Shown: positions 5,785-6,531 of the stretch, in pieces
Position numbering within the stretch: the stretch's first letter is position 1
Layout of the letters: every line of letters starts with the position of its first letter
Assembly (NCBI GenBank): GCA_029882335.1
Contig: JAOUKW010000232.1
Location: forward strand, 1 to 6,531
Origin: Candidatus Heimdallarchaeota archaeon
GTDB taxonomy: Archaea; Asgardarchaeota; Heimdallarchaeia; Heimdallarchaeales; Kariarchaeaceae
Direction: 5' to 3'
Length of the DNA stretch: 6,531 nucleotides
Position numbers and translations under genes: made by a program
The notes under the pieces: generated by a model
Database searches by the model: none
Seen by the model: only the letters and a program-made list of their open reading frames with translations
What the model was told of the DNA's origin: nothing

Positions 5785-6162
5785 ATGGAAACTGATAATT
5801 TATCTAGTAATGATTTTATAGAAGAATGGTTAAATCATTTAAATTTGCATTATTTAATTGACTATGCAGATGAAAATTCTAACAATCAATTGGATTTTTA
5901 TCTACCTCATCACAATATTGGAATATTGATTTCAAAATGGAAAAAACCAATTTCTGTAAAAGTTATAAACAAAGCTGTTCAATTGAGACAGAAGCTGGAT
6001 TTGAATGAAATAATTATAATTGTAAAGGACATTTCACCTCATGCAAAAGAAGTAATTGATAGGCTTGAGAATGAATTAAACATTATACATCCAATGGAAT
6101 TATCTTGGTTAGCATTAAAATTTCTGAATATAAAGGATGTAAAAATTGATTTAATTAACTAA
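5785..6162 (+). CDS. Small protein, possible degenerate restriction-endonuclease-like (Mrr/resolvase-type) fold
   Basis: I do not firmly recognise this 125-residue protein. Its order of elements resembles the PD-(D/E)XK nuclease fold as found in Mrr-like proteins: an N-terminal helix (10-25), L-D-F (36-38) in the place of the first acidic strand, I-G-I-L-I-S-K-W-K-K-P-I-S (45-57) like the 'VEVKRWxxPVS' strand, a helix (58-71), strand E-I-I-I-I-V (75-80), then I-S-P-H-A-K-E (83-89) and N-I-I-H-P-M-E-L (99-106), like the 'FSxxAxxxA...IxLIDxxxL' end. The expected Glu and Lys of the core strand are Leu48 and Ser50, so if the family guess is right it is probably not a working nuclease and may only bind nucleic acid or a partner. 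ATG 5785 was chosen over TTG 5776 because of the TATA box spacing. It follows the GcvH-like gene by 63 nt. Real coding is likely; the fold is a tentative inference. Confidence 0.75.
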   Translation: METDNLSSNDFIEEWLNHLNLHYLIDYADENSNNQLDFYLPHHNIGILISKWKKPISVKVINKAVQLRQKLDLNEIIIIVKDISPHAKEVIDRLENELNIIHPMELSWLALKFLNIKDVKIDLIN

Positions 6163-6190
6163 TTATCTTGGGTAATTAATCAAAAGTATT

Positions 6191-6200
6191 GTTTAATTAG
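6191..6200 (+). promoter_or_regulatory. Possible TATA box of the acyl-CoA dehydrogenase gene
   Basis: GTTTAATTAG lies 36-45 nt before the GTG start at 6236, in the 73-nt gap after the preceding gene. Spacing would give a leader of about 10-15 nt. The match to the archaeal TATA consensus is only fair, and TTAATTA sequences recur around it. Confidence 0.3.
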
Positions 6201-6235
6201 GAAAAAGTTAATGTCATTATTGTCCAAAATACGAT

Positions 6236-6531
6236 GTGCAGATTTACTTATCAGAAGAACAGGAAATGATATTAGAAACTGTTCGTGATTTAGTTAATGA
6301 AAAAATAAAACCAAAAGCAAGGTATTATGACGAAACTGGTGAGTTTCCTCATCAAAATATTGATTCTTTAAAAGAAATAGGAATACTTGGGATGAATATA
6401 GAGGAAAAGTATGGAGGGATTAATGCCAATATACTAACGTACGCGGTTGTGTTAGAAGAAATTTCCAGAGGTTGTGCTTCTACTGCTACAACAATTGCTG
6501 GTTCAAATTCATTAGCTGCAACGCCGATTCA
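6236..6531 (+). CDS. Acyl-CoA dehydrogenase, N-terminal part (runs off the window)
   Basis: The 98 visible residues are the start of the helical N-terminal domain of an FAD-dependent acyl-CoA dehydrogenase, which oxidises an acyl-CoA to the 2-enoyl-CoA and passes electrons to ETF in beta-oxidation or branched-chain amino-acid breakdown. Family landmarks are clear: the opening x-Y-L-S-E-E-Q-E-M-I-L-E-T-V-R-D (usual 'LSEEQxxLRxxVRDF'), E-I-x-P-like E-K-I-K-P, a G-E-F-P segment, L-G-M-N-I-E-E-K-Y-G-G (usual 'GLxVPEEYGG'), V-L-E-E-I-S-R-G-C-A-S-T-A and N-S-L-A-A-T-P-I. The FAD-binding and catalytic Glu regions lie beyond the window, so chain-length class is unknown. The frame is open from 6212 (stop at 6209-6211); GTG 6236 is the only start that fits the family N-terminus. 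The ATG at 6211 is in another frame and stops soon. There is no Shine-Dalgarno motif. Confidence 0.9.
   Translation, partial: MQIYLSEEQEMILETVRDLVNEKIKPKARYYDETGEFPHQNIDSLKEIGILGMNIEEKYGGINANILTYAVVLEEISRGCASTATTIAGSNSLAATPI

Noticed and set aside
6211..6213. ATG as a start for the acyl-CoA dehydrogenase
   Set aside because: It is in a different frame from the conserved protein and soon meets a stop; GTG 6236 is in frame and fits the family N-terminus.

Overview
The window reads as a strongly AT-rich archaeal chromosome segment. The best lineage clue is a Cgi121-type KEOPS subunit at 2054-2518, because archaea and eukaryotes carry that family. Several starts sit 20-35 nt downstream of TATA-like boxes and have no Shine-Dalgarno motif, as expected for archaeal promoters and leaderless mRNAs. 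A long coiled-coil protein with a disordered tail, together with the overall flavour, would fit an Asgard-type archaeon. That placement is inference and cannot be settled from this sequence.

Layout from left to right. The C-terminal end of an EamA/DMT-type membrane transporter (1-267, +) converges on a tiny four-cysteine protein (280-477, -). Next is a 438-residue coiled-coil protein (570-1886, -). It is divergent from the Cgi121-like gene (2054-2518, +), and the two share a 167-nt promoter region. The Cgi121-like gene meets a large multi-pass M48/HtpX-like metallopeptidase (2515-4926, -) tail to tail, with overlapping stop codons. A 237-nt gap then leads to three plus-strand genes: a GcvH-like protein with an Asp-rich tail (5164-5721), a small protein that may have a restriction-endonuclease-like fold (5785-6162), and the N-terminus of an acyl-CoA dehydrogenase (6236 to the window end).

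The genes alternate in strand and most have their own promoter-like sequence, so this does not look like one operon or one pathway. Possible functional lines are tRNA t6A modification (Cgi121), membrane protein quality control (M48 peptidase) and fatty/acyl-CoA oxidation (acyl-CoA dehydrogenase). No mobile element, CRISPR array, tRNA or rRNA was seen.

The most unusual items are a GcvH homologue whose lipoyl-lysine position appears to be serine and which ends in a (GAT)n-encoded poly-Asp tail; an M48 protease with a much enlarged membrane domain and a C-terminal extension holding repeated small-beta-barrel-like segments; and the small four-cysteine protein with an apparent internal duplication.
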